A stretch of 54,232 nt of DNA from Solirubrobacterales bacterium. Its GTDB lineage: Bacteria > Actinomycetota > Thermoleophilia > Solirubrobacterales > Solirubrobacteraceae. The stretch spans positions 1 through 54,232 of the forward strand of contig PKXY01000015.1 in NCBI GenBank assembly GCA_003132505.1, in the 5' to 3' direction. The translations under genes and the position numbers were made by a program. How positions within the stretch are numbered: position 1 is the first letter of the stretch; each line of letters begins with the position of its first letter. The notes below the pieces were generated by a model. That model was not told the origin of the DNA. It made no database searches and worked only from the letters and a program-made list of their open reading frames with translations. Below, piece after piece: positions 23,288-31,604 of this stretch.

Positions 23288-24952
23288 TCATCGCGCACGA
23301 GCGCGCGTTTCCCCTGCGCGTCTGGTGACGTCGAGCCGGTGGTCGGAGTGCTCGCGGTCCCACGTCGCCGGCGAAACGCCGCGTTCGCGCAACTCGCCCC
23401 GACGAACCACGCCATAGCCGGTCAGCGGCAGCGTGTCGACGAACTCGATATAGCGGGGGATTGCGAAGCCTGCGATGCGCTTCTCGCAGAAGCGCACCAG
23501 CTCAGGCGGTTCCGCCTCGCTCCCCCGCTCCAGCACGATCGCCGCCATCACCTCATCCTGGCCGAGCGCCGAGGGTACCGGGAAGACCGCTGCGGCGGCG
23601 ACGGCGGGGTGCTGCTGGAGGGTCCGCTCAACCTCAACACTGGCGATGCTCTCCCCGCGTCGGCGGATCGAGTCCCCGTCGCGGTCAGTGAGCCGATACC
23701 AGCCTTCGGCGTCGCGGGCAACGCGCTCGCCGGTGTGAAACCAGAGGTTGCGCCAGGCCGCGACCGTTGCCTGCGGCATGCCGTGGTAGCCGCTGGACAT
23801 GCTGAACGGATGGCGTGGACGCACGACCAGCTCGCCGGGAACGTCATTCTCCACTGGAACGTCTCGCTCGTCGACGACCGCCAGCTCGAAGTCCTCGACC
23901 GCGCGTCCAAGCGAGCCTGGACGCGGCGGATCGCCGGCGACGCCGGTCACTTGATTTGTCTCGGCCGACGCGTACGCGTCGTAGAGCTGGACGCCGAAGC
24001 GGTCCTTGAAAGGCTCATGAGACGCCGCCGGCGTGGCCGGGGCCAGCGCGACCGCCACTGCGTGTCCGCGGTCGTCCTTGCTTGGGGACTGCGCGAGCAG
24101 GACGGAGGTCATGGCGCCCGTCAGGTAGGCGCGCGTCGCATGGTGCTCGGCCGCGAGCCGCCAGTAACGCCCCGGCGTGAAACGCGGTGCGATGACCCAG
24201 GCTGCACCCGCCGCCAGCGCCTCGCAGAGGCTGTTGATCGCGCCGGCACCGAAAAGCGGCAGGCTCGTGAAACAGACGTCGTCGGGGCCGATCCGCAGGA
24301 ACTCGCTGCCGATCACACCGTGCCAGAAGAACTGCGCCTGCGGGCAGCAGACGCCCCTTGTGACACCGATGGCGGGCGAGTCGTAGAAGATCGCGAGCGT
24401 GTCTCCCGGCGAGACTGCTGCCGGCGCCGCAGGCTCAACCGGCGCGGGCAGCGGCTCGCAGCGGTAGCCGTGCGCGCGGTGCGGTCGCTCACGATCGAGC
24501 AGCCAGACGTGTTCGAGAGTGGCCGGTGGGGGAACTCGCGCGAGCGCGTCGAGGTACTCGGTCTCGATGATCAGCGTGCCGGCAGCCGAGCTCGTCAGCG
24601 CCTGCCGCAGCCGCGCGCCGCGGATCGCCGGATCCAGGGGCACGGCGATCGCGCCCATCCAGGCACAGCCAAGCAACAGCTCGACGAGCTCGATCCGGTT
24701 GCCTGCGATCGCGGCCACCCGCCCGCCGCGCTCGACGCCGATCTCGCTGAGCAGCCCGGCCCAGGCGCCGGCGCCGTCGCGCAGCTGCGCAAAGCTCCGC
24801 CGCTCGCCGCTGGTCGTGCTGACGCACACCTTGTCGCCGAAGCGCTCAGCCTGTCGCTGCAGCAGATTCGGCAGTGTCTGCTCAGGCAGCGGTAGATCGC
24901 GCAACGGCGCTCGCAGCACCTGGGAATCGCTCGCTTGATTGCCAGTTGCCAC
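23288..24952 (-). CDS. AMP-binding acyl-CoA ligase-like protein with degenerate motifs
   Basis: 554 residues with the two-domain ANL-superfamily layout. The overall pattern (FTSLPLFGAGAINSLCEALAAG, VQLYDAYASAETN, GYHGMPQATVAAWRNLWFHTGE, TDRDGDSIRRRGESIASVEVE and a closing GVSPATWDREH) places it near CaiC-type acyl-CoA ligases. Two key motifs are altered. The phosphate-binding P-loop, normally TSGTTGxPKG, reads YDSPAIGVTRG. The C-terminal catalytic Lys of the TGK motif is replaced, the stretch reading LTGYGVVRRGEL. Adenylation of an acid is therefore doubtful; it could bind acyl-CoA or AMP without catalysis, or use a changed mechanism. The gene is intact, with coding-like composition, so it is not simply decaying. 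Confidence 0.8.
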   Translation of the reverse strand: MATGNQASDSQVLRAPLRDLPLPEQTLPNLLQRQAERFGDKVCVSTTSGERRSFAQLRDGAGAWAGLLSEIGVERGGRVAAIAGNRIELVELLLGCAWMGAIAVPLDPAIRGARLRQALTSSAAGTLIIETEYLDALARVPPPATLEHVWLLDRERPHRAHGYRCEPLPAPVEPAAPAAVSPGDTLAIFYDSPAIGVTRGVCCPQAQFFWHGVIGSEFLRIGPDDVCFTSLPLFGAGAINSLCEALAAGAAWVIAPRFTPGRYWRLAAEHHATRAYLTGAMTSVLLAQSPSKDDRGHAVAVALAPATPAASHEPFKDRFGVQLYDAYASAETNQVTGVAGDPPRPGSLGRAVEDFELAVVDERDVPVENDVPGELVVRPRHPFSMSSGYHGMPQATVAAWRNLWFHTGERVARDAEGWYRLTDRDGDSIRRRGESIASVEVERTLQQHPAVAAAAVFPVPSALGQDEVMAAIVLERGSEAEPPELVRFCEKRIAGFAIPRYIEFVDTLPLTGYGVVRRGELRERGVSPATWDREHSDHRLDVTRRAGETRARAR

Positions 24953-25001
24953 GCTCCTATCTTGACGTAGCGGCGGGGCGGGCGAGCTTGATCGATCTGC
25001 G

Positions 25002-25466
25002 TTAGCGACGCGAGGCGAAGAACGCGCGCAGCAGCTCGGACGCGGGTTCGCTGAGTAGTCCGCTCGAGACCTGCGGCCGGTGGTTCAGGCGGGGTTCCCC
25101 GAGAATGTCGAAGACGCTTCCGGCGGCGCCGGCTTTTGGGTCGCTGGCGGCGAAGACGACGCGCGGGATGCGTGCGAGCACGATCGCACCGGCGCACATC
25201 GCGCACGGCTCGAGCGTCACGTAGAGCACGCAGTTCAGCAGTCGCCATTGTCCGCGTGCCCGCGCAGCCTCCCTCAGCGCCAGCAGCTCGGCGTGAGCCG
25301 TCGGGTCGGCTCGCAGCTCGCGCTCGTTGTGCGCGGCGCCCAGCACTTCGCCTTCGTGCACGACGACCGCGCCGACGGGCACGTCGTCGTGCTCGAGCGC
25401 ACGCTCGCCCTCGCGAATCGCGAGTCTCATGAAATGCTCGTCGAGAGGGAAGTAGCGCTCTGTCAT
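25002..25466 (-). CDS. tadA: tRNA adenosine(34) deaminase
   Basis: 154-residue zinc-dependent deaminase that converts A34 to inosine in tRNA-Arg(ACG); the matching tRNA is encoded at 38564-38637. The zinc site is HAE (in DPTAHAELLAL) plus PCAMC (LEPCAMCAGAIVLARI), and the Glu of HAE is the proton shuttle. Other TadA features are the N-terminal MRLAIREGERA helix, DVPVGAVVV, AHNERE and GAAGSVFDIL with the conserved NHRPQV. The ATG at 25466 lies inside a perfect 32-bp palindrome, and no ribosome site exists outside it. Neighbouring nucleoside deaminases (CodA, GuaD) are less likely, given the TadA-type C-terminus. Confidence 0.9.
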   Translation of the reverse strand: MTERYFPLDEHFMRLAIREGERALEHDDVPVGAVVVHEGEVLGAAHNERELRADPTAHAELLALREAARARGQWRLLNCVLYVTLEPCAMCAGAIVLARIPRVVFAASDPKAGAAGSVFDILGEPRLNHRPQVSSGLLSEPASELLRAFFASRR

Positions 25467-25492
25467 GCCTGCTTAGCTAAGCAGGCATGACA
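25461..25492. promoter_or_regulatory. Perfect 32-bp palindrome covering the tadA start codon
   Basis: TGTCATGCCTGCTTAG is followed immediately by its exact reverse complement CTAAGCAGGCATGACA, with no spacer. The tadA ATG (25466-25464) is in one arm and its best ribosome-site candidate (AGCAGG) in the same arm. As DNA it could bind a dimeric repressor; as RNA it would hide the start codon in a hairpin. There is no T-run, and it sits in a divergent promoter gap, so a terminator role is unlikely. Confidence 0.8.
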
Positions 25493-25567
25493 CCGCTACG
25501 GATGCGCAGTCTTGATCGTTACGCTTAAGTTGCAATTGCCTGCGCACATTCCTCGGCTGCCCCGGCT

Positions 25568-27109
25568 GTGACAGCCGACTCAAACCCAAGCGCGCGGCTG
25601 CGGTCGGCACTTGGCGCGCTTGCGGCTTTCTTGATCGCGTTGTGCTCGCCAGCTGCCGCGGTGGCGGCTGCTGGCACGGCGCCGTACGAGCCGGGCGTCG
25701 TGGTCGTCGGTTTCGCGGGTCACACGGCCACCGGCAGCCGCAACGCCACGCTCGCTCGCGCCGGGATCATCAGCTCACAAAGCGAGGTCTCGGGCATCCG
25801 CGAGTTAGCGCTACGCCGCGGGGTCAGCGTGGCTTCGGCGCTCGCCCGCCTCCGCGGTCGGCGCGACGTCCTCTGGGCGGTACCGGATTACATCGCGCAC
25901 GCGGCCGGGGCAACGACCACGCCCTCGGTCGAGCAGCAGTTCCCATTCGATCCAATGGCTCCCGTCGGCGACCAGCTGCTCGGGTCGTTAGGGTCGCCCT
26001 TCGACCCGAACGATCCTGGCAGCGCCGGTACAGCGGGTGGCTGGCAGCAGCTGCAGTGGAACTTTGCCGGGCAATGGGGTGTCGGTGCGATGCAGGCCTG
26101 GGGCAACCTGATCGCGGACGCCCACGCCGGCGGACGCGGCGTGATCGTCGCCGTGCTCGACACGGGCGTGGCCTACGACAACCATGGGCGCTACATTCGC
26201 TCCCCCGATTTCAGCGCGTCGGAGTTCGTCGCCGGCTACGACTTCATCTCGCGGTCGCGTTATGCAGATGACCGCAACGGGCACGGGACGCAGGTGGCCG
26301 GGACGATCGCCGAGCAGACCGACAACGGCGTCGGCGTCACCGGCCTCGCCTACGGCGCACGGCTGATGTCGGTGCGCGTCCTGAACGCTGCCGGCACCGG
26401 CAGTGCGAGCACGATCGCCAAGGGCGTCTACTTCGCCGTCAACCATCACGCGCAAATCATCAACCTCAGCCTCGAGTTCGAAGCCGGCACGATCACGGCC
26501 GCCGACATCCCGCAGCTGATCCAGGCGATCGCCTACGCGCATTCCAAGAACGTGCTCGTGGTCGCTGCCGCCGGCAACGACGCGATCGGCCAGATCTCCT
26601 ACCCGGCCAAGGCGCCGTACGTGCTCGCAGTCGGCGCCACCACGATCGACGGCTGCCTCGCTCAGTATTCGAACTTCGGCGCCGACCTCGCGCTCGTGGC
26701 GCCCGGCGGCGGAGACGATGCTGCGATCCCCGGCGACGGCAACTGCCAGCCGGGCGTCATCGCGGGACCGAACGCCGACATCTACCAGGAAACCTACGCC
26801 AGCGTCGGCAACCCGAACCCGCGCGTCTTTGGGTTGCCGAGCGGCTACTTCGGCACCTCGATGGCAGCGCCTGCGGTCAGCGCGGCTGCCGCGCTGGTGA
26901 TCGCGAGCGGAGTACTTGGAGCGCACCCGACGGTCGCTGCGATCACCGCGCGACTCGAGGACACCGCGACGCCGCTCGGTCCCGGCGGCATCAACGATCC
27001 CAAGTACTTCGGTGCGGGCCTGCTCAACGCCGCCGCGGCGACGGCGCCGATCGGCTCGACCGGAACCACCGGGGTAACGGGTACGACGGGCGCCAGCGGC
27101 TCGACGTGA
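25568..27109 (+). CDS. Secreted subtilisin-family (S8) serine protease
   Basis: 513 residues: signal peptide (hydrophobic residues ~13-35), an inhibitor-I9-like propeptide (about 38-115, VVVVGFAG to AVPDYIAHA), and the S8 catalytic domain. The triad is Asp198 (VAVLDTGVAY), His239 (NGHGTQVAGT) and Ser431 (GTSMAAPAVSAA), with the oxyanion Asn337 in AAAGND. A ~30-residue insertion rich in Pro and Asp precedes the catalytic Asp region (SPFDPNDPGSAG). The C-terminus is a short Gly-Thr-Thr-Gly run resembling the beginning of a collagen-like stalk that stops after ~20 residues. Start is the GTG at 25568. Probably degrades extracellular protein. Confidence 0.92.
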   Translation: MTADSNPSARLRSALGALAAFLIALCSPAAAVAAAGTAPYEPGVVVVGFAGHTATGSRNATLARAGIISSQSEVSGIRELALRRGVSVASALARLRGRRDVLWAVPDYIAHAAGATTTPSVEQQFPFDPMAPVGDQLLGSLGSPFDPNDPGSAGTAGGWQQLQWNFAGQWGVGAMQAWGNLIADAHAGGRGVIVAVLDTGVAYDNHGRYIRSPDFSASEFVAGYDFISRSRYADDRNGHGTQVAGTIAEQTDNGVGVTGLAYGARLMSVRVLNAAGTGSASTIAKGVYFAVNHHAQIINLSLEFEAGTITAADIPQLIQAIAYAHSKNVLVVAAAGNDAIGQISYPAKAPYVLAVGATTIDGCLAQYSNFGADLALVAPGGGDDAAIPGDGNCQPGVIAGPNADIYQETYASVGNPNPRVFGLPSGYFGTSMAAPAVSAAAALVIASGVLGAHPTVAAITARLEDTATPLGPGGINDPKYFGAGLLNAAAATAPIGSTGTTGVTGTTGASGST

Positions 27110-27131
27110 GCCGCGCCGTCGCTGTGTGAGC

Positions 27132-27584
27132 TCACCGCTGCAGCGTGCGGATGATCAGCACGGCACACGGCGCGTGATGGGAGATCTTGTTCGGGACGGA
27201 GCCGAGCACGAAGCGGCTGGTCCCGGTCGTGCCGCGGTTGCCGACGATGATCAGGTCGGCCGAGCGCTCTTCAGCGACGTCGAGTATCGCGTCCGCCGCA
27301 TCCCCGCGGCGCGGGTAAAGGTCAACCGGGATGCGGGCTGCGCGAAACGCCTCAGCAGCCTGGGCAAGCGTTGCGTCAACAGCTTCGCGCGGGGGACCGA
27401 GCGCCCAGTCGACCGCCGCCGGACCGTCTTCGCCCGCATCGCGCAGGGCGATGCTCGGTGCTGGCTCGTACGCGCACACCACGTGTACGTGGGCACCCAG
27501 GAGCTTGGCCAACTCGGCAGCTTGGCGCACTGCTTCGCGCGCCGTGTCCGAGCCATCGGTTCCGACCACGATCGATTCGAACAT
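27132..27584 (-). CDS. Universal stress protein (UspA family)
   Basis: 150-residue single-domain protein. The N-terminal SIVVGTDGSDTAREAV strand-loop-helix and the ATP-binding signature G-x2-G-x9-G(S) (GNRGTTGTSRFVLGSVPNK) followed by HHAPCAVLII are both intact, so it is of the nucleotide-binding UspA type. Cytoplasmic, probably dimeric. Monocistronic, convergent with the subtilase gene, 22 bases from its stop. A possible 28-codon membrane peptide lies upstream on the same strand. No regulatory site is visible. Confidence 0.92.
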   Translation of the reverse strand: MFESIVVGTDGSDTAREAVRQAAELAKLLGAHVHVVCAYEPAPSIALRDAGEDGPAAVDWALGPPREAVDATLAQAAEAFRAARIPVDLYPRRGDAADAILDVAEERSADLIIVGNRGTTGTSRFVLGSVPNKISHHAPCAVLIIRTLQR

Positions 27585-27638
27585 CGCCCGCGCCGATGAT
27601 AGCCGCGGTTCGCTGGCGCTCCGCCGCCGCGGCTCAGC

Positions 27639-27725
27639 TCAGCTCAGCTTGACGATCGCGATGACCATGCCAACGAGCACGATCACGACGATCGCGCCCT
27701 GGAGCCACAGCCAAGTCGGCGACAT
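27639..27725 (-). CDS. Possible 28-residue single-helix membrane peptide
   Basis: Very short frame starting at the ATG at 27725: an aromatic entry (MSPTWLWLQG), a smooth transmembrane helix of Ile, Val, Leu and Gly, then KLS and a TGA that falls in a triple CTCAG repeat (27633-27647). The amphiphilic design is what one expects for a genuine micropeptide, but the ribosome site is weak (AGG 6 bases upstream) and chance hydrophobic frames occur. No homologue is recognised. Confidence 0.35.
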   Translation of the reverse strand: MSPTWLWLQGAIVVIVLVGMVIAIVKLS

Positions 27726-27763
27726 CGGCGCCTAAGACTAGAGGGCGCTAGCTCGAACATCAC

Positions 27764-29641
27764 ATGCCGCTGCGTAGACTGGCGAGCGTGTCGGGGTCTG
27801 ACGCGCGCCCGCGGGCCAATCGAAGCCGCCGCGCGCGGCTCGCAGCTACGACGGTCCTGCTCGCGGTGGGCGCCTTGGTGGTGCCTGGCGCGGCGCACGC
27901 GGCGCTTAGCGTCACGTACTACGCGGCGCCGGGCGCAGGTGGCGACTGCTCATCCGTGGCCGAGGCGTGCTCGCTCGCGACGGCGCTCAGCGATGCCACC
28001 AGCATGAGCGGCGGTGACAACGTGACGATCGACCTCGCCGCGGGCACCTATTTGGGAGCCAGCACGATCGCCAACGGGAGCGAGGCGTCGTTGACGCTCG
28101 ACGGCGCCCCTGGCGCATCAACCATCCTCAATGGGGGCGGCAGCACGACGGTGAAGGTGAACGCATCGACCGCTCCCGCGACCGTGACCCTCGACGACCT
28201 CACGCTCGACGGCGGAGGCTCGGGCTCCGACGGCGGCAACCTCGATGCCGTCGGCGGCGCGACAGTCGACGCCTCCGATGACACATTCACCGCTGGCACG
28301 AGTGGCGCGATCGCGGTCACCTCTGGCGCTCTCGTCGTCACGAACTCGACGATTGCCAGCAACTCCGGCGGTGCCGGTGTGGTCGACGACAGCGGCGCAG
28401 CTGTGGTGGTCTACGGCTCAACGATCACGGGCAACTCGGGCGGCGGGGTCGTCGTGGACGCCGGCACGCTCACGCTCGGCGCCGATCTGCTCGCTTCCGA
28501 CGGCAGCGACTGCGAGGCGCCCGGCGGCACGATCATCGACGCCGGCTACAACTACAGCGACGATGCGACATGCCCGTGGACTGGCACAAGTCACAACGGT
28601 GAGTCTGCCCTCGCGCTCGGGGTACTCGCCTCGAACGGCGGCGGAACGCAGACCGAGAGCATTACCCCGGCGAGCGTCGCCTACGACGCTGTGCCGATTG
28701 GCGCGACGGTGGGAGCTGGGGTCTTCTGCTCCGGCACAGACCAGCGCGGCGTTCCCCGCGCGCAGGGTCCGGCAAGTGGCTGTAGCGCCGGGGCCTTCCA
28801 ATATGCACCGCCGGTCGTGACCGGCGTCAGTCCCACCGCGTCGGTCGAGCTCGGCCTGCCCGTCACGCTCAGCGGCTACGGGCTCGTGGATGTGACGAGC
28901 GCCGACGTTGGCTCGACGGCCGCGACGATCACGAGCGAAACCGCGGGCTCGCTTTCGCTCGACGTTCCGCTATCGCTGTCACTTGGCTCGCAGCCGATCA
29001 CCCTGAAGAACCCCGACGGCAGCACGGTCGTCTCGTTCAGCGCCGTCGCCAGCCCCGGCGTCAGCACGTCGCTGCTTCCGCCAGGCCAATACGAGATCGC
29101 CTACTCGCAGGCGCTCGCGGTCTCCGGCGGCGCTGGCCCCTACACGTACGCGCTCACATCGGGAGCGCTGCCCGTCGGGCTCAGCCTCGCTAGCTCGGGT
29201 GTCGTCTCCGGCACGCCGACCAGGGCTGGCGGCGCCGCGTTCGGCGTGAAGGTCACCGATGCGAACGGCGTCAGCTCCTCTAGCTTCACCGTCTCGCTCG
29301 TGATCGCGACGCCGGTGATCTCGATCGACTCGGCGAAGCTCAAGCTGATCGGCAGCTTGCTGCCGGTGACGCTGAGCTGTGCGGCAGCCCCGTGCAAAGG
29401 CACCGCAAGCCTGACCGAGTCGGTCAAGACGCGCGTGAAAGGCAAGGTCAAGGCGACGACGGTGGTCCTGGCGTCAGCGCGCTACAGCCTCACGTCCGCG
29501 CAGCGCGGCAGCGTGACGCTTGCGCTGACGCCTGCCGGGGTGAAAGCGTTGAAGCACGTCAAGAAGCATTCGCGCAAGGAGACGCTCAACGTCACCGCCG
29601 CCGCAGCGACGACCGAGACGAGCGCGGTCCTCGTCATCTGA
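27764..29641 (+). CDS. Large secreted surface protein: beta-helix plus Ig-like domains
   Basis: 625 residues: an Arg-rich start and signal peptide (about residues 27-47, ending GAAHA), a right-handed beta-helix region (~50-340) of the Pmp/choice-of-anchor kind with repeated T-L-D and N-S-T-I motifs (TVTLDDLTLDGGG, VVTNSTIASNSGGAG, GSTITGNSGGG), an IPT/TIG-like segment (~345-430), a putative Ig domain with the GLSLASSGVVSGTPTRAG signature (~440-525), and a C-terminal beta domain with a Cys pair (LSCAAAPCKGTASL) and a Lys-rich strand. There is no LPXTG or transmembrane anchor at the C-terminus, so retention at the surface is uncertain. Likely an adhesin or glycan-binding protein. Confidence 0.8.
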   Translation: MPLRRLASVSGSDARPRANRSRRARLAATTVLLAVGALVVPGAAHAALSVTYYAAPGAGGDCSSVAEACSLATALSDATSMSGGDNVTIDLAAGTYLGASTIANGSEASLTLDGAPGASTILNGGGSTTVKVNASTAPATVTLDDLTLDGGGSGSDGGNLDAVGGATVDASDDTFTAGTSGAIAVTSGALVVTNSTIASNSGGAGVVDDSGAAVVVYGSTITGNSGGGVVVDAGTLTLGADLLASDGSDCEAPGGTIIDAGYNYSDDATCPWTGTSHNGESALALGVLASNGGGTQTESITPASVAYDAVPIGATVGAGVFCSGTDQRGVPRAQGPASGCSAGAFQYAPPVVTGVSPTASVELGLPVTLSGYGLVDVTSADVGSTAATITSETAGSLSLDVPLSLSLGSQPITLKNPDGSTVVSFSAVASPGVSTSLLPPGQYEIAYSQALAVSGGAGPYTYALTSGALPVGLSLASSGVVSGTPTRAGGAAFGVKVTDANGVSSSSFTVSLVIATPVISIDSAKLKLIGSLLPVTLSCAAAPCKGTASLTESVKTRVKGKVKATTVVLASARYSLTSAQRGSVTLALTPAGVKALKHVKKHSRKETLNVTAAAATTETSAVLVI

Positions 29642-29649
29642 CTCCGCCC

Positions 29650-31539
29650 TTAGGAGCGAGCAAGGTGCTGTGCGCGCGCGACGCGCACAGCGGCGGTGAG
29701 CGATTCGATGTCATAGGCGCCGTGGTGCCGCCGGCCGTTGACGAAGAAGGTCGGCGTGCCGGACACGCCGCTGAGGTCGGCGCTATCGACATCCTCGGCC
29801 ACTCGGGCGGCCCGAACGTGCTTGCGCAGCTCCTCGACGAAGCGATCGAGGTCGAGGTCGAGCTGCGCGGCGTAGTCGTGCAGGTTCTGCGGTCGCAGCG
29901 CGTCCTGGTGTTCGAACAGCAGGTCGTGCATCTCCCAGAATGCTCCCTGGTCGGCCGCAACCTCAGTCGCTTCCGCCGCGAGCTGGGCGTGCGGATGGAC
30001 ATCGGTGAGCGGAAGGTGGCGCCAGACGTAGCGGAGGTCGCCGAAGTCGGCGAGCAGCTCGCGCAGCACTCCCTCGGCCTGCCCACAGAACGGGCACTCG
30101 AGATCGCCGTATTCGACGAGCGTGATCGGCGCCTCGCGTGGCCCCCGGATGTGGTCGCGCTCGGGATCGACGTCCACGACGAGATCCACGAGCAGTTCGA
30201 GTTGGCCGGTCAGCGCCCGCGCACGGCGGCGCGCCGGCAGCATCGCCACGAGCCGGAAGATGAGCCAGCTCAGTGTGGACGCGCAGACGGCGGCGCTGAG
30301 GATGCCGAGCTTCGCCTCGTCGAGGCTCACGCCGGTGAATGCGATCGACGCGATCAGCAGCGCGACGGTGAAGCCGATGCCGGCGATGACGCCGCCGCCG
30401 AGCGCCGCACCCCAACCGACCGGTAGTCGCAACCTGCCGCCGGAGAGCACGCGCGCGGCCTGCGAGGCAGCGAGGATTCCGGCCGGCTTGCCGACGACGT
30501 AGCCGATCAGGATCCCAAGCGTGATCGGTGAGCCGAACGCGCGCGAGAGGAACGCTCCGCTGATCGGGATGCCCGTGTTGGCGAGCGCGAACAGCGGCAC
30601 GACGACGTAGCTCGACCACGGGTGATAGATCTGCTGCAGGCGCTCGTTCGGCGAGATTGCCGACTCGAGCGCGACCCGCGCCGAGCGCGCCAGCGCAGGC
30701 GTCGGCTGCTCGCGGAACGAGCGGAAGCTGTCGGTCGCGCGCTCGAGATCGCCGCGCGCCGCGGTGAAAGCGACGGTCAGCAGACCCATCGCCAGCCCGA
30801 CGATGACGGGGTCGATTCCGGACTCGAACACCGCAACCCACATCACGAGACCGAGCGCCGCATAAACGATTCCAAAGCGGACGCCCAGCGCACGCACACC
30901 GAGGGTCACAGCGAAGGCGCCGAGCGCCACGAGTGCGGCCACGAGCGCGACGTGGTGGGTGTAGACCGTCGCGATGACGACCAGCGCAACGAGGTCGTCG
31001 ACGACAGCGATAGTGAGCATGAAGGCACGCAGCCGCCCGGAGATTCGCGGGCCAACCAGCGCCAGCATCCCAAGCGCGAATGCGGTGTCGGTCGACATCG
31101 CCACGCCCCAGCCGTGGGCCGAGCGCGTGCCGGCGTTGAAGGCCAGATAGATCGCGATCGGCACCAGCATGCCGCCGATCCCGGCCACCAGCGGCACTAC
31201 GAAACGCCGACGCTCGCGCAGCTCGCCGATGTCGAACTCGCGCCGCGCTTCGAGTCCGACGACGAAGAAGAAGAAGACCATCAGACCGTCGTTGATCCAG
31301 TGCCGGAGGTCCTGCGAGATGCCGTCCGACCCGACGCGCACCGACAGCTGTGTAGCCCACACGCTGCGGTAGGAGCCGTAGTCGATGTTCGCCCACGCGA
31401 GGGCTGCGACAGCCGCGGCGAGGAGAATCACCGCGCCACCCGTCTCCGTACGAAGCGTCCGCAGCAGCGGCGTCGCAGCGTTGCGCGACCACGCGGTGCG
31501 CGCGCTGTAGATCACCCCGCCTTGATCCTCGCCGGCCAT
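29650..31539 (-). CDS. nhaA: NhaA-type Na+/H+ antiporter fused to a DsbA-like thioredoxin domain
   Basis: 629 residues. Residues ~30-432 are NhaA: the ion-binding aspartates are Asp181-Asp182 (VVDDLVA), the TDTAFALG motif holds Asp151, Lys351 is in GKPAG, and about 11-12 helices are visible. Residues ~455-629 are a soluble thioredoxin-like domain of the DsbA/Thioredoxin_4 type, with the active site ECPFCGQ (Cys482, Cys485), the cis-Pro loop SGTPTFFVNG and the inserted helical domain. The join is in one frame with no break. This fusion occurs in other actinobacteria. The soluble domain should follow the last helix; whether it faces in or out depends on helix count. Confidence 0.92.
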   Translation of the reverse strand: MAGEDQGGVIYSARTAWSRNAATPLLRTLRTETGGAVILLAAAVAALAWANIDYGSYRSVWATQLSVRVGSDGISQDLRHWINDGLMVFFFFVVGLEARREFDIGELRERRRFVVPLVAGIGGMLVPIAIYLAFNAGTRSAHGWGVAMSTDTAFALGMLALVGPRISGRLRAFMLTIAVVDDLVALVVIATVYTHHVALVAALVALGAFAVTLGVRALGVRFGIVYAALGLVMWVAVFESGIDPVIVGLAMGLLTVAFTAARGDLERATDSFRSFREQPTPALARSARVALESAISPNERLQQIYHPWSSYVVVPLFALANTGIPISGAFLSRAFGSPITLGILIGYVVGKPAGILAASQAARVLSGGRLRLPVGWGAALGGGVIAGIGFTVALLIASIAFTGVSLDEAKLGILSAAVCASTLSWLIFRLVAMLPARRRARALTGQLELLVDLVVDVDPERDHIRGPREAPITLVEYGDLECPFCGQAEGVLRELLADFGDLRYVWRHLPLTDVHPHAQLAAEATEVAADQGAFWEMHDLLFEHQDALRPQNLHDYAAQLDLDLDRFVEELRKHVRAARVAEDVDSADLSGVSGTPTFFVNGRRHHGAYDIESLTAAVRVARAQHLARS

Positions 31540-31604
31540 GATCGGCTCATTCTCTCCGAACCCCGGCGCGAACCAGGTACAGCGACGAGCTACCCCTCTG
31601 GCGC

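Noticed and set aside
25461-25492. Palindrome as a Rho-independent terminator
   Set aside because: No T-run on either side, and it lies at the 5' end of tadA in a divergent promoter gap, not after a gene.
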